DNA of 64,000 nucleotides from Siccirubricoccus phaeus (GCF_008360935.1 NZ_SRXO01000008.1:1-64000); one strand, 5' to 3'; counted from the first letter of the stretch, positions 9,060 to 17,442 are shown. Notes: generated by a model not told the origin, from the letters alone. Numbers and translations are program-made.

Positions 9060-9090
9060 GGGGCGCAGGGGCAGCGCCCCGCTTTTTCTT
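9060..9090 (+). terminator. Intrinsic terminator
   Basis: A perfect 7-bp stem, GGGGCGC (9060-9066) with GCGCCCC (9074-9080), is followed by GCTTTTTCTT. The orientation fits transcripts arriving from the P450-acyltransferase operon. The hairpin is also the 3' hairpin of the GC-rich repeat family seen at other gene ends. Confidence 0.65.
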
Positions 9091-9098
9091 CCTAGCGA

Positions 9099-9392
9099 TC
9101 AGCGGCAATCGCGCACGGCGTAATCCGCCGTGCGGTTGGCGCGGCCGGCGTCGAGGCTGGAGCCGGTCGTCGCGGCGCGCGCCGCGGCATCCTGCGCTTC
9201 CGCCACCGCCTCGGCGCAATAGCTGCCCGGCGCCGGGGCGATGGCCTGCGCCGGCGGCGCCGCGTAGGAGGAGGCGGCATAGGGCGCGGCGCCATAGGGT
9301 GCTGGGCTGGAATAGGCCAGGGGCTGCGGCGCCGGCCGCTCCACATAGGCGCAGGCCGGCAGCAGCAGGGCGAGGGGGGCAAGGTGGCGCAT
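9099..9392 (-). CDS. Small putative lipoprotein
   Basis: A 97-residue exported protein of unknown function. It starts with MRHLAPLALLLPACAYV, a signal peptide with a plausible lipobox (LPAC), followed by an Ala/Pro/Tyr-rich linker and a short C-terminal segment with two Cys (SYCAEAV and VRDCR) that could form a disulfide. I chose the ATG at 9392 because GGAG lies 8 bp upstream. It is downstream of bcsQ on the same strand, but 260 bp separate them, so a shared role is uncertain. Confidence 0.65.
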   Translation of the reverse strand: MRHLAPLALLLPACAYVERPAPQPLAYSSPAPYGAAPYAASSYAAPPAQAIAPAPGSYCAEAVAEAQDAAARAATTGSSLDAGRANRTADYAVRDCR

Positions 9393-9654
9393 CGCGGATC
9401 TCCTTGCCGCGCCAAGCGCCGCCCGCCCCGTAAGGTTCCCGCCCTGGCCCGACACGCGGCGGCGACCGGGGCCTGCGCAACGAGGTCGTGTCACGCCCAG
9501 CCGCGGCGGCTCTCACTCCGCCCGCGCGCCGCCGCTTGCGCGCCGCCGCCCGCGCCGCTGCGGCTCTGCCCTGCCCGCATGGTCTGCAGCGCGGCGTCGC
9601 TGGCCACGGCGCTCATCGCCGCCAGTCAGAGGCCGGGCAGCGGAGGCGCCGCGC

Positions 9655-10503
9655 TCATGTCGGCGCGCCCCAATTGGCGCCCCAAGTCGCACCCCATTGG
9701 GCGGCCAGCGTCGCGGGCTCCGCCGCCGGGGCGGCGGCGGGGGCGGGCAGGGCGCGGTCCAGGATGCGGGCGATGGCGGCGATATCCTCCGCCGCGCGGC
9801 AGCCGGGGGCGTAATCCGCCAGCAGGGTCTGGCAGGCCAGCGCCTCCGCCACCGCATGGTCGCGGGCGACGGCGCCGATCAGCCGCTGGCCGAGGCTTTC
9901 CGCCATGGCCCGCGCCACTTCGCCGGCGAGGCGCGAACTGGCCTCCACCTCATTCACCACCACGCGCAGGCGGGCGGCGAAGAGGCCGCCGAGGGTGCCA
10001 TTGCCGAGGAAGCGGCCGCTCTGCAATTCGGGAAGCTGCGCGACGCTGGCGCCATCCGCCAGCAGCGCCACCAGCACCAGCGTCGCCTGCGGCACCAGCG
10101 CGGCGAGCGCGCGGGAGGGGCCGGGCGGCGTGTCGGCGATGACCAGCAGCCCGGGCTCCGCCAGGATGGAGGCGAGCGGCGTGGCGAGCAGCGCCGGCTC
10201 GCGTTCCAGCGCCTCCTCCAGCGCCAGGGCGTCGTGCAGATCCACCCTGCCATGCGGCAGCAGGCGCAGCCCGGGGGCGAGGTGGCGCGCCAGGGCCCGC
10301 CAATCCGGCCGCTTCGGCAATTCGGCGAGGAAGCCGGCGCCATCCTCCAGCGGGATGCCGAAATGCAGGCGCAGGGCGTTCTGCGGGTCGAAATCCATTG
10401 CCAGCACCTGGCGGCCGGTGCAGGCCAGGACGTGAGCGAGGTTGGCGGCGATGGTGGTCTTGCCGACGCCGCCCTTGGGCGAAGCAATGCAGATGAGCGG
10501 CAT
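9655..10503 (-). CDS. bcsQ: Cellulose biosynthesis protein BcsQ (ParA-like ATPase)
   Basis: A MinD/ParA-type ATPase of 282 residues. It begins MPLICIASPKGGVGKTTIAA with the deviant Walker A motif, followed by the DFDPQNALRLHFG block characteristic of BcsQ. In known systems BcsQ localises and activates the cellulose synthase at the pole. Its start codon overlaps the stop of the repeat-rich upstream gene by one base. No bcsA, bcsB or bcsC is in this window, and the linked bcsZ is broken, so this copy may be orphaned or may act with a synthase elsewhere in the genome. The C-terminal 35 residues are an Ala/Pro/Trp-rich tail. Confidence 0.85.
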   Translation of the reverse strand: MPLICIASPKGGVGKTTIAANLAHVLACTGRQVLAMDFDPQNALRLHFGIPLEDGAGFLAELPKRPDWRALARHLAPGLRLLPHGRVDLHDALALEEALEREPALLATPLASILAEPGLLVIADTPPGPSRALAALVPQATLVLVALLADGASVAQLPELQSGRFLGNGTLGGLFAARLRVVVNEVEASSRLAGEVARAMAESLGQRLIGAVARDHAVAEALACQTLLADYAPGCRAAEDIAAIARILDRALPAPAAAPAAEPATLAAQWGATWGANWGAPT

Positions 10504-11723
10504 CAGAACCCCGCCAATTCAGCGGCGCGGGCCTCGGCCAACAGGGTGAAGGGGCGGGGCGGGGCGGGCGCGGGGCTGGGCGGTGCCTCCATCAGGTGGT
10601 GCAGCAGGCGGAAGCCCGGCCGGGCTGACGGGGGCGGGGCCGCGAAGGCCTCGGCCGGGACGGGTGGCGCGGCGGCGGGCGACAGCGCGCCATGGGCCAG
10701 GACGGGCGCGCCGTAGGCGGGCGAGGCCTGGGCGGGGCCGGGCCGGACGGGTGCACCACGGAAGGGCGGGGCCTGGGCGGGGCCGGCCAGGACGGGCGCG
10801 TCGTGGAAGGGCGAGGCCTGGGCGGGGCCGGGCTGGACAGGCGCGCCGTGGAAGGGCGAGGCCGGGTTGGGGCCGGGCTGGACGGGCGCGCCGTCGAAGG
10901 GCGAGGCCGGGTTGGGGCCGGCTTGGGCAAGCGATCCTTGGAAGGGCGCGGCGCCGGCCGTCATGGTCTGGGATGCGCCGTAAGCGGGCGCGGCCGGGCC
11001 GGATGCGGCCTGGGCGGGCACTGCCTGGGGAGGCATGGCCTGCGCTGGCACGAAGGCGGCGGGCAGGGAGGGCGGCGCCGCGGCATGGGCGACCACGGCA
11101 TAGGCCGGCGGCCCGTAAGCGGGTGGCGGCGCCATGGCGAAAGGCGGCGCGTAGCCATAGGCGGCAGCGGGCAGCGCATAGGGCGGCGGCATCAGGCCAT
11201 AGGCAGGGGACGCCATGGCATAGGCCAGCATCGTATGGCCTGGCATCGTATGGCCCGGCATGGCGTAGCCCGGCATCGCATGGCCCGGACCGCCGTAGGC
11301 AGGCATGGCATAGGCAGGTGCGGCCAGGGCGGGAGTGGCCTGGGAGGGCGCGGCGTAAGCCGGCTGGTAAGGCGCGGCATGGGCCGGCACGGCCTGCAGG
11401 GGCGCGGCCGGCGCCGACACGGCATGGCCCGGCGCCGCCATGGGCCCGAAACCCGCCATGGCCGGCGGTGCGGCCATCGGCGGTGCGCCCAGCTCCGGCC
11501 GGGGCAGGCCCGGCAGCGGCACCGGGCCGGCAGGCTCCGCGACGGCGCCCTGGGCGGCCGGTGCCGCCGCCATCGCTTGCGGCGCCACCATCATGTCGGC
11601 CGCCGCCGCATCCGCTGCCGCCGGGCGCGTCGGCCGATTGCCGAAGCCGTGGTAGCGGAACCCCCGCATCCCGAAGGACCGCACCAACCGCGCGACATCC
11701 GCGTCGCCATCGGCCTTCTGCAT
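10503..11723 (-). CDS. BcsP/BcsR-like protein with Ala/Pro repeat tail
   Basis: A 406-residue protein. Its first 25 residues (MQKADGDADVARLVRSFGMR) resemble the short N-terminal segment shared by BcsR and BcsP proteins of cellulose operons. The rest is low complexity, rich in Ala, Pro, Gly, Tyr and Met. It includes a 15-residue tandem repeat (consensus GPAQASPFHGAPVQP) and a His/Met-rich run of GHAMPGY-like units. The start at 11723 has AGGGA 8 bp upstream. It overlaps bcsQ by one base, supporting a joint operon. The function is inferred only from the N-terminus and position; the tail is likely disordered. Confidence 0.6.
   Translation of the reverse strand: MQKADGDADVARLVRSFGMRGFRYHGFGNRPTRPAAADAAAADMMVAPQAMAAAPAAQGAVAEPAGPVPLPGLPRPELGAPPMAAPPAMAGFGPMAAPGHAVSAPAAPLQAVPAHAAPYQPAYAAPSQATPALAAPAYAMPAYGGPGHAMPGYAMPGHTMPGHTMLAYAMASPAYGLMPPPYALPAAAYGYAPPFAMAPPPAYGPPAYAVVAHAAAPPSLPAAFVPAQAMPPQAVPAQAASGPAAPAYGASQTMTAGAAPFQGSLAQAGPNPASPFDGAPVQPGPNPASPFHGAPVQPGPAQASPFHDAPVLAGPAQAPPFRGAPVRPGPAQASPAYGAPVLAHGALSPAAAPPVPAEAFAAPPPSARPGFRLLHHLMEAPPSPAPAPPRPFTLLAEARAAELAGF
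10697..10945. repeat. 45-bp coding minisatellite
   Basis: About five to six imperfect copies of a 45-bp unit, in frame with the BcsP/BcsR-like gene, encode the 15-residue repeat. Copies differ at a few positions, suggesting expansion by slippage followed by drift. Confidence 0.75.
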
Positions 11724-11795
11724 GTGGATTTTCCCTGCACGCGCCAGACACCCGGCCATGGCTACAGGGGGAACCGCTAGGGAATGGTGAATCGG

Positions 11796-12293
11796 CCCGG
11801 GCTAATCCGCGCGTTGCAGGCGTCGGCAGGCGGAGGTCGGCCGCCGCCAGCGCCACCAGCAGCCCCAGCGAGGCGGCATAGTAATCCGCCGCCCCGCGCA
11901 CCGAGGGCAGCGGCACCGGCCGGCCTCGCCCACCAGCGCGGCAATGGCCCGCATGCCGGGAGAGGCGGGGTAGGGCGCCTCCGCGCCGCTGCGCAGATCC
12001 ACCCAGGCGGCCGGGCGGGCAGCCCAGAAGGCGCGCGCAGCCTGCGCCGCAGGGGCGTCGGGCTGCCCCGCCCAGGCCAGCAGCAGCGGCACCCGCACCG
12101 CGTCGAAGGAAAAGCGTGGCGGAAAGCGCCGGGCCGGGGCCAGGGGGCCGCCATTGCCGCTATCCAGCACCCTGCCTTCCGGCGCCAGGAAGCGCTGGCG
12201 GAACAGGCGCCATTCCGGATCGCCTGGCTGCGCCGCCGCCGGGCGGGCCAGCAGAAGGGGCAGCATGGCCAGGGCGCGGCGAGGCAGCGACAT
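11796..12293 (-). pseudogene. bcsZ: Broken GH8 endo-beta-1,4-glucanase (bcsZ remnant)
   Basis: The N-terminus has a signal peptide, then DPEWRLFRQRFLAPEGRVLD, which matches the start of Komagataeibacter-type BcsZ/CMCax. After SGNGG the frame jumps directly to RFPPRFSFDAVRVPL, which belongs about 220 residues later in that family. The segment with HSEGQG (general acid Glu) and the catalytic Asp is therefore missing. After ALVGEAG a frameshift near 11915-11925 occurs, and the expected ending DYYAASLGLLVALA is found in another frame. Internal deletion plus frameshift makes this a pseudogene. Confidence 0.8.
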
Positions 12294-12424
12294 GGCGGTA
12301 GCCAACCCCCCTTGATCGCGGATGAACCCCGCACGGCATAGTCGATTGACCGCAACCGGTCACCCCGCGCATCGTACCGCGAAGCGCCGCCCAAACGGAG
12401 GCCGGCGCAAGGGGAGCGAACGGC

Positions 12425-13339
12425 ATGCAGGACCTCGACCCGCAGGGCTTGCTGAAGGACGTCCTGGCGCAGATGGCGCATACGCCGGATCCGCGGCTGC
12501 GCCAGGTGACCGAAGCCGCCATCCGCCACCTGCACGGCTTCGCGCAGGAGGTGCGGCTGACGCCCGATGAATGGCTTGCCGGCATTGCCTTCCTCACCGC
12601 CGTGGGCCAGGCCTGCACGCCCTACCGGCAGGAATTCATCCTGCTCTCCGACGTGCTCGGCCTCTCCCGCCTGGTGAACCTGATGCATGACGCGGAGGGG
12701 CGCGAGGCGGCGGGGACGGAGACCAGCCTGCTCGGCCCCTTCTTCCGGGAGAAGGCGCCCGCCTTCCCGCTCGGCGGCAGCATCGCGGTGCACAAGACCG
12801 GGGGCGAGGAGATCTGCCTGTTCGGCCAGGTCACCGACGCTGCCGGAAGGCCGGTGCCGCATGCCTGGATCGATATCTGGCAGACCGATGCCGAGGGGCT
12901 CTACGACCTCCAGGCCAATGATGCCTCGGTGATGGATATGCGCGGCCGTTTCCAGGCGGATGCGGAGGGCCGCTACCACCTGCGGACGGTGAAGCCCATC
13001 GGCTACTCCATCCCGATGGACGGGCCGGTGGGCGCCTTCGTCCACCGCCAGAACCGCCACGGCAAGCGCCCGGCGCATATCCATGTGCTGGTCGCCGCCG
13101 AGGAGCATCGGGAGCTGGTGACGGCGCTCTACTTCGCCGACGACCCGAATATCGACAGCGACACCGTATTCGGCGTCAGCGCCTCCCTGGTGGTGGAGGC
13201 GGCGATGGGGGTGCCCGGGACGCCGCGGCCGGATCTGCCGAGCCTGCGCTACGATTTCCGCCTTTCCCGCCGGGCGGCGGGGGAGACGGGCGGGCGGGTC
13301 GGCGCCGATCCCTCGCAGATTTTGCCCGCCGCCGAATGA
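12425..13339 (+). CDS. Intradiol ring-cleavage dioxygenase (hydroxyquinol/catechol 1,2-dioxygenase)
   Basis: A 304-residue Fe(III) dioxygenase that opens catecholic rings between the two hydroxyl groups. The N-terminal helical dimerisation domain (residues 1-100) is of the catechol/hydroxyquinol type. The ligands Tyr160 (GLYDLQ), Tyr194 (IGYSIP), His218 and His220 (RPAHIHVLV) are present with the spacing of hydroxyquinol 1,2-dioxygenases. GGAGGCCGGCGCAAGGGGAG lies upstream. It precedes the ABC transporter operon by 190 bp on the same strand, so the transporter may import an aromatic acid. The exact substrate cannot be told. Confidence 0.88.
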   Translation: MQDLDPQGLLKDVLAQMAHTPDPRLRQVTEAAIRHLHGFAQEVRLTPDEWLAGIAFLTAVGQACTPYRQEFILLSDVLGLSRLVNLMHDAEGREAAGTETSLLGPFFREKAPAFPLGGSIAVHKTGGEEICLFGQVTDAAGRPVPHAWIDIWQTDAEGLYDLQANDASVMDMRGRFQADAEGRYHLRTVKPIGYSIPMDGPVGAFVHRQNRHGKRPAHIHVLVAAEEHRELVTALYFADDPNIDSDTVFGVSASLVVEAAMGVPGTPRPDLPSLRYDFRLSRRAAGETGGRVGADPSQILPAAE

Positions 13340-13487
13340 GCGTGATCGCCTGAGGTGGGCTCACCGAAAGGCGCGAATCACGCGAGCAAGCAAAAGGCCG
13401 GAGCGGGATGGGTGAGCGGCGCTCGACCCATCCCGCTCCAGCGGGGGATTCCGGCGGGAGAGGCGGCGCGACAGACGCCGCCCTCCC
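13340..13487. repeat. Cluster of three hairpins between dioxygenase and transporter
   Basis: Three consecutive inverted repeats fill this spacer. The first pairs GCGTGAT (13340-13346) with ATCACGC (13377-13383), enclosing CGCC/GGCG. The second pairs GGAGCGGGATGGGT (13400-13413) with ACCCATCCCGCTCC (13426-13439) and resembles half of repeat module C. The third pairs GGGAG-GGCGGCG with CGCCGCC-CTCCC (13456-13487). It could act as terminator, mRNA stabiliser or repeat remnant. Confidence 0.6.
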
Positions 13488-13529
13488 GGTCCAAGGCCGG
13501 AGGAGAAGAACGAAGGGGAGGAGACAGGC

Positions 13530-14804
13530 ATGGATCCATTCACGCGGCGGCAATTCGGCCGCCTTTCGCTCGCCGCCGCGATTGCCGGGGCGGGACAGGT
13601 GGCAGGGGTATTTCCCGCCTTGGCGCAAGGTGCGAACCCCATCCGCATCGGCTTCGCCATGGCGCTGTCCGGCGGCCTCGCCGGCAATGGCCGCGCCACG
13701 CTGCTGGCCTACCAGATCTGGGCGCAGGAGGTGAATGCGAAGGGCGGCATCCTCGGCCGGCCGGTGCAGCTTGTGTTCTATGACGACCAGACTCAGCCCG
13801 GCCTGGTGCCCGGCATCTACACCAAGCTGCTGGATGTGGACCGGGTGGACATCGTCACCTCCCCCTACGCGACGGCGATGATCGCCCCCGCCATGCCGGT
13901 GGTGATGCAGCGCAACGTGACCTTCCTGACGATCTTCGGCGCGGGCGTGAACGAGGCATTTAAATACGATCGCCATTTCAACATGAACGTCGTCGGCGAC
14001 GACATGAAGGAGACCTACGCCGCCGGCTATTTCGAGGTGGCCGCCATGCTGCCGACGCCGCCGCGCAGCATCGCGATCGCCGCCGCCGACAATGAATTCG
14101 CCCAGAAGGCCGGCGAGAGCGCGCGCTACCATGCGCGGAAGCGCGGCATCCGCGTGGTCTATGACCGTTCCTACCCGCCGAGCACGGTGGACTTCACCCC
14201 CATCATCCGCGCCATGCAGTCGGCGCGGCCGGACCTGGTCTTCATCGCCTCCTACCCGCCGGATTCCGCCGGCATGGTGCGGGCGGCGAATGAGCTGCGC
14301 TTCACGCCCGCGATCTTCGGCGGCGGCATGGTCGGCACCCAGCTCGCCAGCTTCCAGAGCCAATTCGGCCCGCTGCTGAACAACCTCGTCACCTGGGACG
14401 TCTATTCGCCCGAGCCGACGATGAACTTCCCCGGCGTCGCCGCCTTCCAGGCGAAGTACCGGGAGCTGGCGCCGCGCGAGCAGACCGACCTGCTGGGCAA
14501 TTACATCCCGCCCTACGCCTATGGCCAGATGCAGGCGCTGGAGCAGACGCTGACGCGGGTGGGCAAGATCGACCAGGCAGCGATGGCCGCCGACATGCAC
14601 GCCCAGGAATTCGACACCATCGTCGGCAAATTCCGCTTCAGCGCGCTGGGCGAATGGGCGGAGGCACGCAACCTCTACGTCCAGTTCCAGGGCATCACCG
14701 ACAACGACCTAGAGCGCTACAAGCGTCCCGGCGCCAAGGTGATCCTGGCGCCCTCTGCCTACAAATCCGGCGCCCTCCGCACGCCCTACGGCGCTGCGGG
14801 CTGA
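13530..14804 (+). CDS. ABC transporter substrate-binding protein, LivK/PBP1 family
   Basis: A periplasmic binding protein of 424 residues for a branched-chain-amino-acid-type (HAAT) importer. The N-terminus RRQFGRLSLAAAIAG followed by LAQG is a Tat-like signal peptide. The mature protein begins ANPIRIGFAMALSGGLAGNG, the usual type I PBP opening. A GGGGAGGAG ribosome-binding site lies just upstream. Genes for both permeases and both ATPases follow. The ligand could be an amino acid, an amide or an aromatic acid; the linked dioxygenase gene favours an aromatic compound, but this is weak evidence. Confidence 0.9.
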   Translation: MDPFTRRQFGRLSLAAAIAGAGQVAGVFPALAQGANPIRIGFAMALSGGLAGNGRATLLAYQIWAQEVNAKGGILGRPVQLVFYDDQTQPGLVPGIYTKLLDVDRVDIVTSPYATAMIAPAMPVVMQRNVTFLTIFGAGVNEAFKYDRHFNMNVVGDDMKETYAAGYFEVAAMLPTPPRSIAIAAADNEFAQKAGESARYHARKRGIRVVYDRSYPPSTVDFTPIIRAMQSARPDLVFIASYPPDSAGMVRAANELRFTPAIFGGGMVGTQLASFQSQFGPLLNNLVTWDVYSPEPTMNFPGVAAFQAKYRELAPREQTDLLGNYIPPYAYGQMQALEQTLTRVGKIDQAAMAADMHAQEFDTIVGKFRFSALGEWAEARNLYVQFQGITDNDLERYKRPGAKVILAPSAYKSGALRTPYGAAG

Positions 14805-14813
14805 GGTGGCGGG

Positions 14814-15695
14814 ATGGACCCCGACCTGATCCTGCTGCTGAACGGCATCGTCAGCGGCCTGCTGCTCGGCGGCCTCTACGCCGCCGCGGCCACCGGCCTC
14901 GCCGTCTCCTTCGGCATGCTGGACATCGTCAACATCGCACATCCGGCGCTGATGGTGATGGGCGCCTTCACCGTGGTGCTGATCGGCACCGCGCTCGGCC
15001 TGGACCCGCTGCTGGTCGCGGTGCTGCAGGCGCCGCTCTTCTACCTGCTCGGCGTACTGATCTACGGGGTCTATCACCATTTCTTCGAGAAGCGGGGCGA
15101 AGAGGCGCTGCAGGGCCTCGCCTTCTTCTTCGGCGTCATGTTCATCATCGAGGTGGGGCTGGTGATGGCCTTCGGGCCGGAGCAGCGCTTCCTCGACCCG
15201 CCCTATGCCTTCATCACCTGGCGCCTCGGCGAGATCGACCTGCCGCTGCGCATGCTGGCGCCGGCGCTGCTGGCGCTGGCGGCGCTGGGGGCGCTGCATC
15301 TCTACCTGAAGCGCAGCTTCACCGGCTTGGCGGTGGCGGCGGTAGCGCAGGATGCGGAGGCGCTGCGGCTGATGGCGGTGAACCCGGTGCGCATCAAGCG
15401 GCTGGCCTTCGGGCTTTCGGTCGCGCTCGCCTCCATCGCCGGCGGGGCGCTGGTGGTGGTGCAACCGGTGGATCCCTCCTCCGGCCAGATCTTCATCGGC
15501 CGGGTCTTCGCCATCTGCATCATGGGCGGCATGGCCAGCCTGCCGGGCTGCCTGACCGCCGCGCTGCTGTTCGGCGTGGTGGAGAATGTGACGGCGACCT
15601 TCTACGGCCCCTCCTGGTCGCCCGCCGTCGCCTTCGGCTGGCTGCTGCTGGTGCTGGCCTTCCGGCCGCAGGGCCTGTTCGGGAGGATGGCATGA
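14814..15695 (+). CDS. livH: Branched-chain amino acid type ABC permease, LivH
   Basis: An inner-membrane permease of 293 residues with about eight hydrophobic segments. It starts MDPDLILLLNGIVSGLLLGG, as LivH proteins do, and has the conserved ALIVVxG-like block near the middle. The gene begins 9 bp after the binding protein and overlaps livM by ATGA. It pairs with the LivM-type permease to form the translocation pore. The symbol denotes family, not proven leucine transport. Confidence 0.9.
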   Translation: MDPDLILLLNGIVSGLLLGGLYAAAATGLAVSFGMLDIVNIAHPALMVMGAFTVVLIGTALGLDPLLVAVLQAPLFYLLGVLIYGVYHHFFEKRGEEALQGLAFFFGVMFIIEVGLVMAFGPEQRFLDPPYAFITWRLGEIDLPLRMLAPALLALAALGALHLYLKRSFTGLAVAAVAQDAEALRLMAVNPVRIKRLAFGLSVALASIAGGALVVVQPVDPSSGQIFIGRVFAICIMGGMASLPGCLTAALLFGVVENVTATFYGPSWSPAVAFGWLLLVLAFRPQGLFGRMA

Positions 15696-16705
15696 GCGCC
15701 GCCGGGGAGCGCAGCGTCGAGGCCGTGGGCCTGGACGCGCCGCGTGCGGCGGTGCCGAAGCTGCTGGCGCCCTCGCCGCACCACGCGCTGTTCTGGCTTT
15801 GCGCGGTGCTGCTCGGCGCGGCGCTGGTGGTGGGGCTGCGGCTGATCGGCAATGAATACGGCTACTTCGCCGGCTACTTCATCCTGCAATACATCGTGCT
15901 CTCCAGCGCCTGGAACATCCTCGGCGGCTATGCCGGCTACGTGAATTTCGGTGCCGCCGGCTTCATGGCGGCCGGCGCCTACACGGCCATCGCGCTGCGC
16001 AAGGCCTTCGGGCTGGATTTGTTGCCGGGCATCGTCGCGGCGGGCTTCGTGGCGGGGCTGCTCGGCCTCGGCACCGGCTATCTCACCTTGCGGCTGCGGG
16101 GGGTGTTCTTCTCCATCGCCACGCTCTGCCTGGCCGTGGTGTTGCAGACGCTGATCGTGAACTGGGATTATGTCGGCGGCTCGCGCGGCGCCTATATCGT
16201 CCGGCCGCGGGAAGTGCCGCCCTTCGTCAGCTATGGCGAGTACATGTTCGTCGTCATGCTGGTGCTCGCCATTCTCGCCGTCGGCATCAGCCGGACGGTG
16301 GAGCTCTCGCGGCTCGGCCGCGGCTTGCAGGCGATCCGCGACAATGAGCGGGCGGCGGAGGCGGTGGGCGTACCGACGCTGCGGCTGAAGCTGATCGCGA
16401 CCACGCTCTGCGGCGCCTTGATGGGCGTGGCCGGCGCGCCGCTGCCCTATTACAGCGGCTACCTGAATCCGGAAGCGGCCTTCAGCCTGGCCTATGCGGT
16501 GAACGCCATCGCCATGCCGCTGATCGGCGGGGCGGGAAGCTGGCTGGGGCCGGTGATCGGTGCTGTGCTGCTGGGCGGGCTGCAGCAGGCGGCGACGGTG
16601 ACCATTTCCTCCGCGCTCAACCTCTGGATCGTCGGCTGGATGCTGGTGATCTTCGTCGCGCTCTTCCCGCGCGGCATCATCGGCTGGTTCCGGAGGCGGG
16701 CATGA
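15692..16705 (+). CDS. livM: Branched-chain amino acid type ABC permease, LivM
   Basis: A second permease subunit of 337 residues. After a hydrophilic stretch of about 35 residues, the membrane part begins, including YIVLSSAWNILGGYAGYVNF, a LivM signature. The cytoplasmic coupling loop SRLGRGLQAIRDNERAAEAV, which contacts the ATPases, is intact. The start overlaps livH (ATGA) and the stop overlaps livG (ATGA), giving strict translational coupling. Confidence 0.92.
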   Translation: MSAAGERSVEAVGLDAPRAAVPKLLAPSPHHALFWLCAVLLGAALVVGLRLIGNEYGYFAGYFILQYIVLSSAWNILGGYAGYVNFGAAGFMAAGAYTAIALRKAFGLDLLPGIVAAGFVAGLLGLGTGYLTLRLRGVFFSIATLCLAVVLQTLIVNWDYVGGSRGAYIVRPREVPPFVSYGEYMFVVMLVLAILAVGISRTVELSRLGRGLQAIRDNERAAEAVGVPTLRLKLIATTLCGALMGVAGAPLPYYSGYLNPEAAFSLAYAVNAIAMPLIGGAGSWLGPVIGAVLLGGLQQAATVTISSALNLWIVGWMLVIFVALFPRGIIGWFRRRA

Positions 16706-17442
16706 GCGCGGCGTTGCAGGACCCGGCGCCCGCCCCGCTGCTGCGCGCGGAGAAGGTGGGCAAGCGCTTCGGCGGCTTCGTCGCCCTGGCGGAGGTGGAT
16801 CTGGTGCTGCGGCCGGGCGAAAGGCTGGGGCTGATCGGGCCCAACGGCTCCGGCAAATCCACCTTCGTCAACTGCATCAGCGGCGATTTCGCCCAGCATG
16901 ATGGCAGCGTGACCCTGGCCGGGGCGAAGCTGGATGGGCTGAAGCCGCATGCCCGCGCCCGGCGCGGCCTGGCCCGCACCTTCCAGCTCCCCCAGCCCTT
17001 CCGCAGCCTGACGGTACTGGAAAACGTGCGCGTGCCGCTGCTGTTCGGCGGCCACGCTGCGGACGCCACCGAACGCGCCATGGCCTGTCTGGAGCAGGTG
17101 GAGCTGGCGGCAAAGGCGGCAAGGCTGCCGCGCGAGCTGACCCAGGTGGAGCAGCGTCGCCTGGAGCTGGCCCGCGCCATCGCGCTGGACCCGCAATTGC
17201 TGATTGCCGACGAGGCGATGGCCGGGCTTTCGCATGCCGAGGTGGACCAGATCATCGCCCTGCTGCTGCGGCTGAACGCGGCGGGCACGGCGGTGATCAT
17301 GATCGAGCACATCATGCGCGCGGTGACCGAATTCTCCGAACGCCTCATCGTCTTCGTCGCCGGCCGCAAGATCGCCGATGGTGCGCCGCGGGAGGTGCTG
17401 GCGATGCCGGAAGTGGAGGGCGCCTATCTTGGCAAGCAATAG
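16702..17442 (+). CDS. livG: Branched-chain amino acid type ABC ATPase, LivG
   Basis: A 246-residue ABC ATPase. Walker A is GPNGSGKST, and Walker B is LLIADEAMAGLS. The signature loop is degenerate (PRELTQVEQRRLELARAI), with LTQVE where LSxGQ is normal and Ala-Met replacing the usual Glu-Pro after the Walker B Asp-Glu. Its partner ATPase has a canonical signature, so one degenerate site per dimer is possible. The start overlaps livM and the 3' end overlaps livF by 14 bp. Confidence 0.9.
   Translation: MSAALQDPAPAPLLRAEKVGKRFGGFVALAEVDLVLRPGERLGLIGPNGSGKSTFVNCISGDFAQHDGSVTLAGAKLDGLKPHARARRGLARTFQLPQPFRSLTVLENVRVPLLFGGHAADATERAMACLEQVELAAKAARLPRELTQVEQRRLELARAIALDPQLLIADEAMAGLSHAEVDQIIALLLRLNAAGTAVIMIEHIMRAVTEFSERLIVFVAGRKIADGAPREVLAMPEVEGAYLGKQ

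Noticed and set aside
9491-9616. 41-codon minus-strand ORF downstream of bcsQ (MSAVASDAALQTMRAG...)
   Set aside because: No ribosome-binding site or homology that I can see, and strongly biased Ala/Arg/Gly composition.
10583-11881. Plus-strand ORF opposite the repeat-rich BcsP/BcsR-like gene
   Set aside because: Arg/Gly-rich translation reflects the GC-rich repeat; the minus-strand frame has the operon context and a BcsP-like N-terminus.
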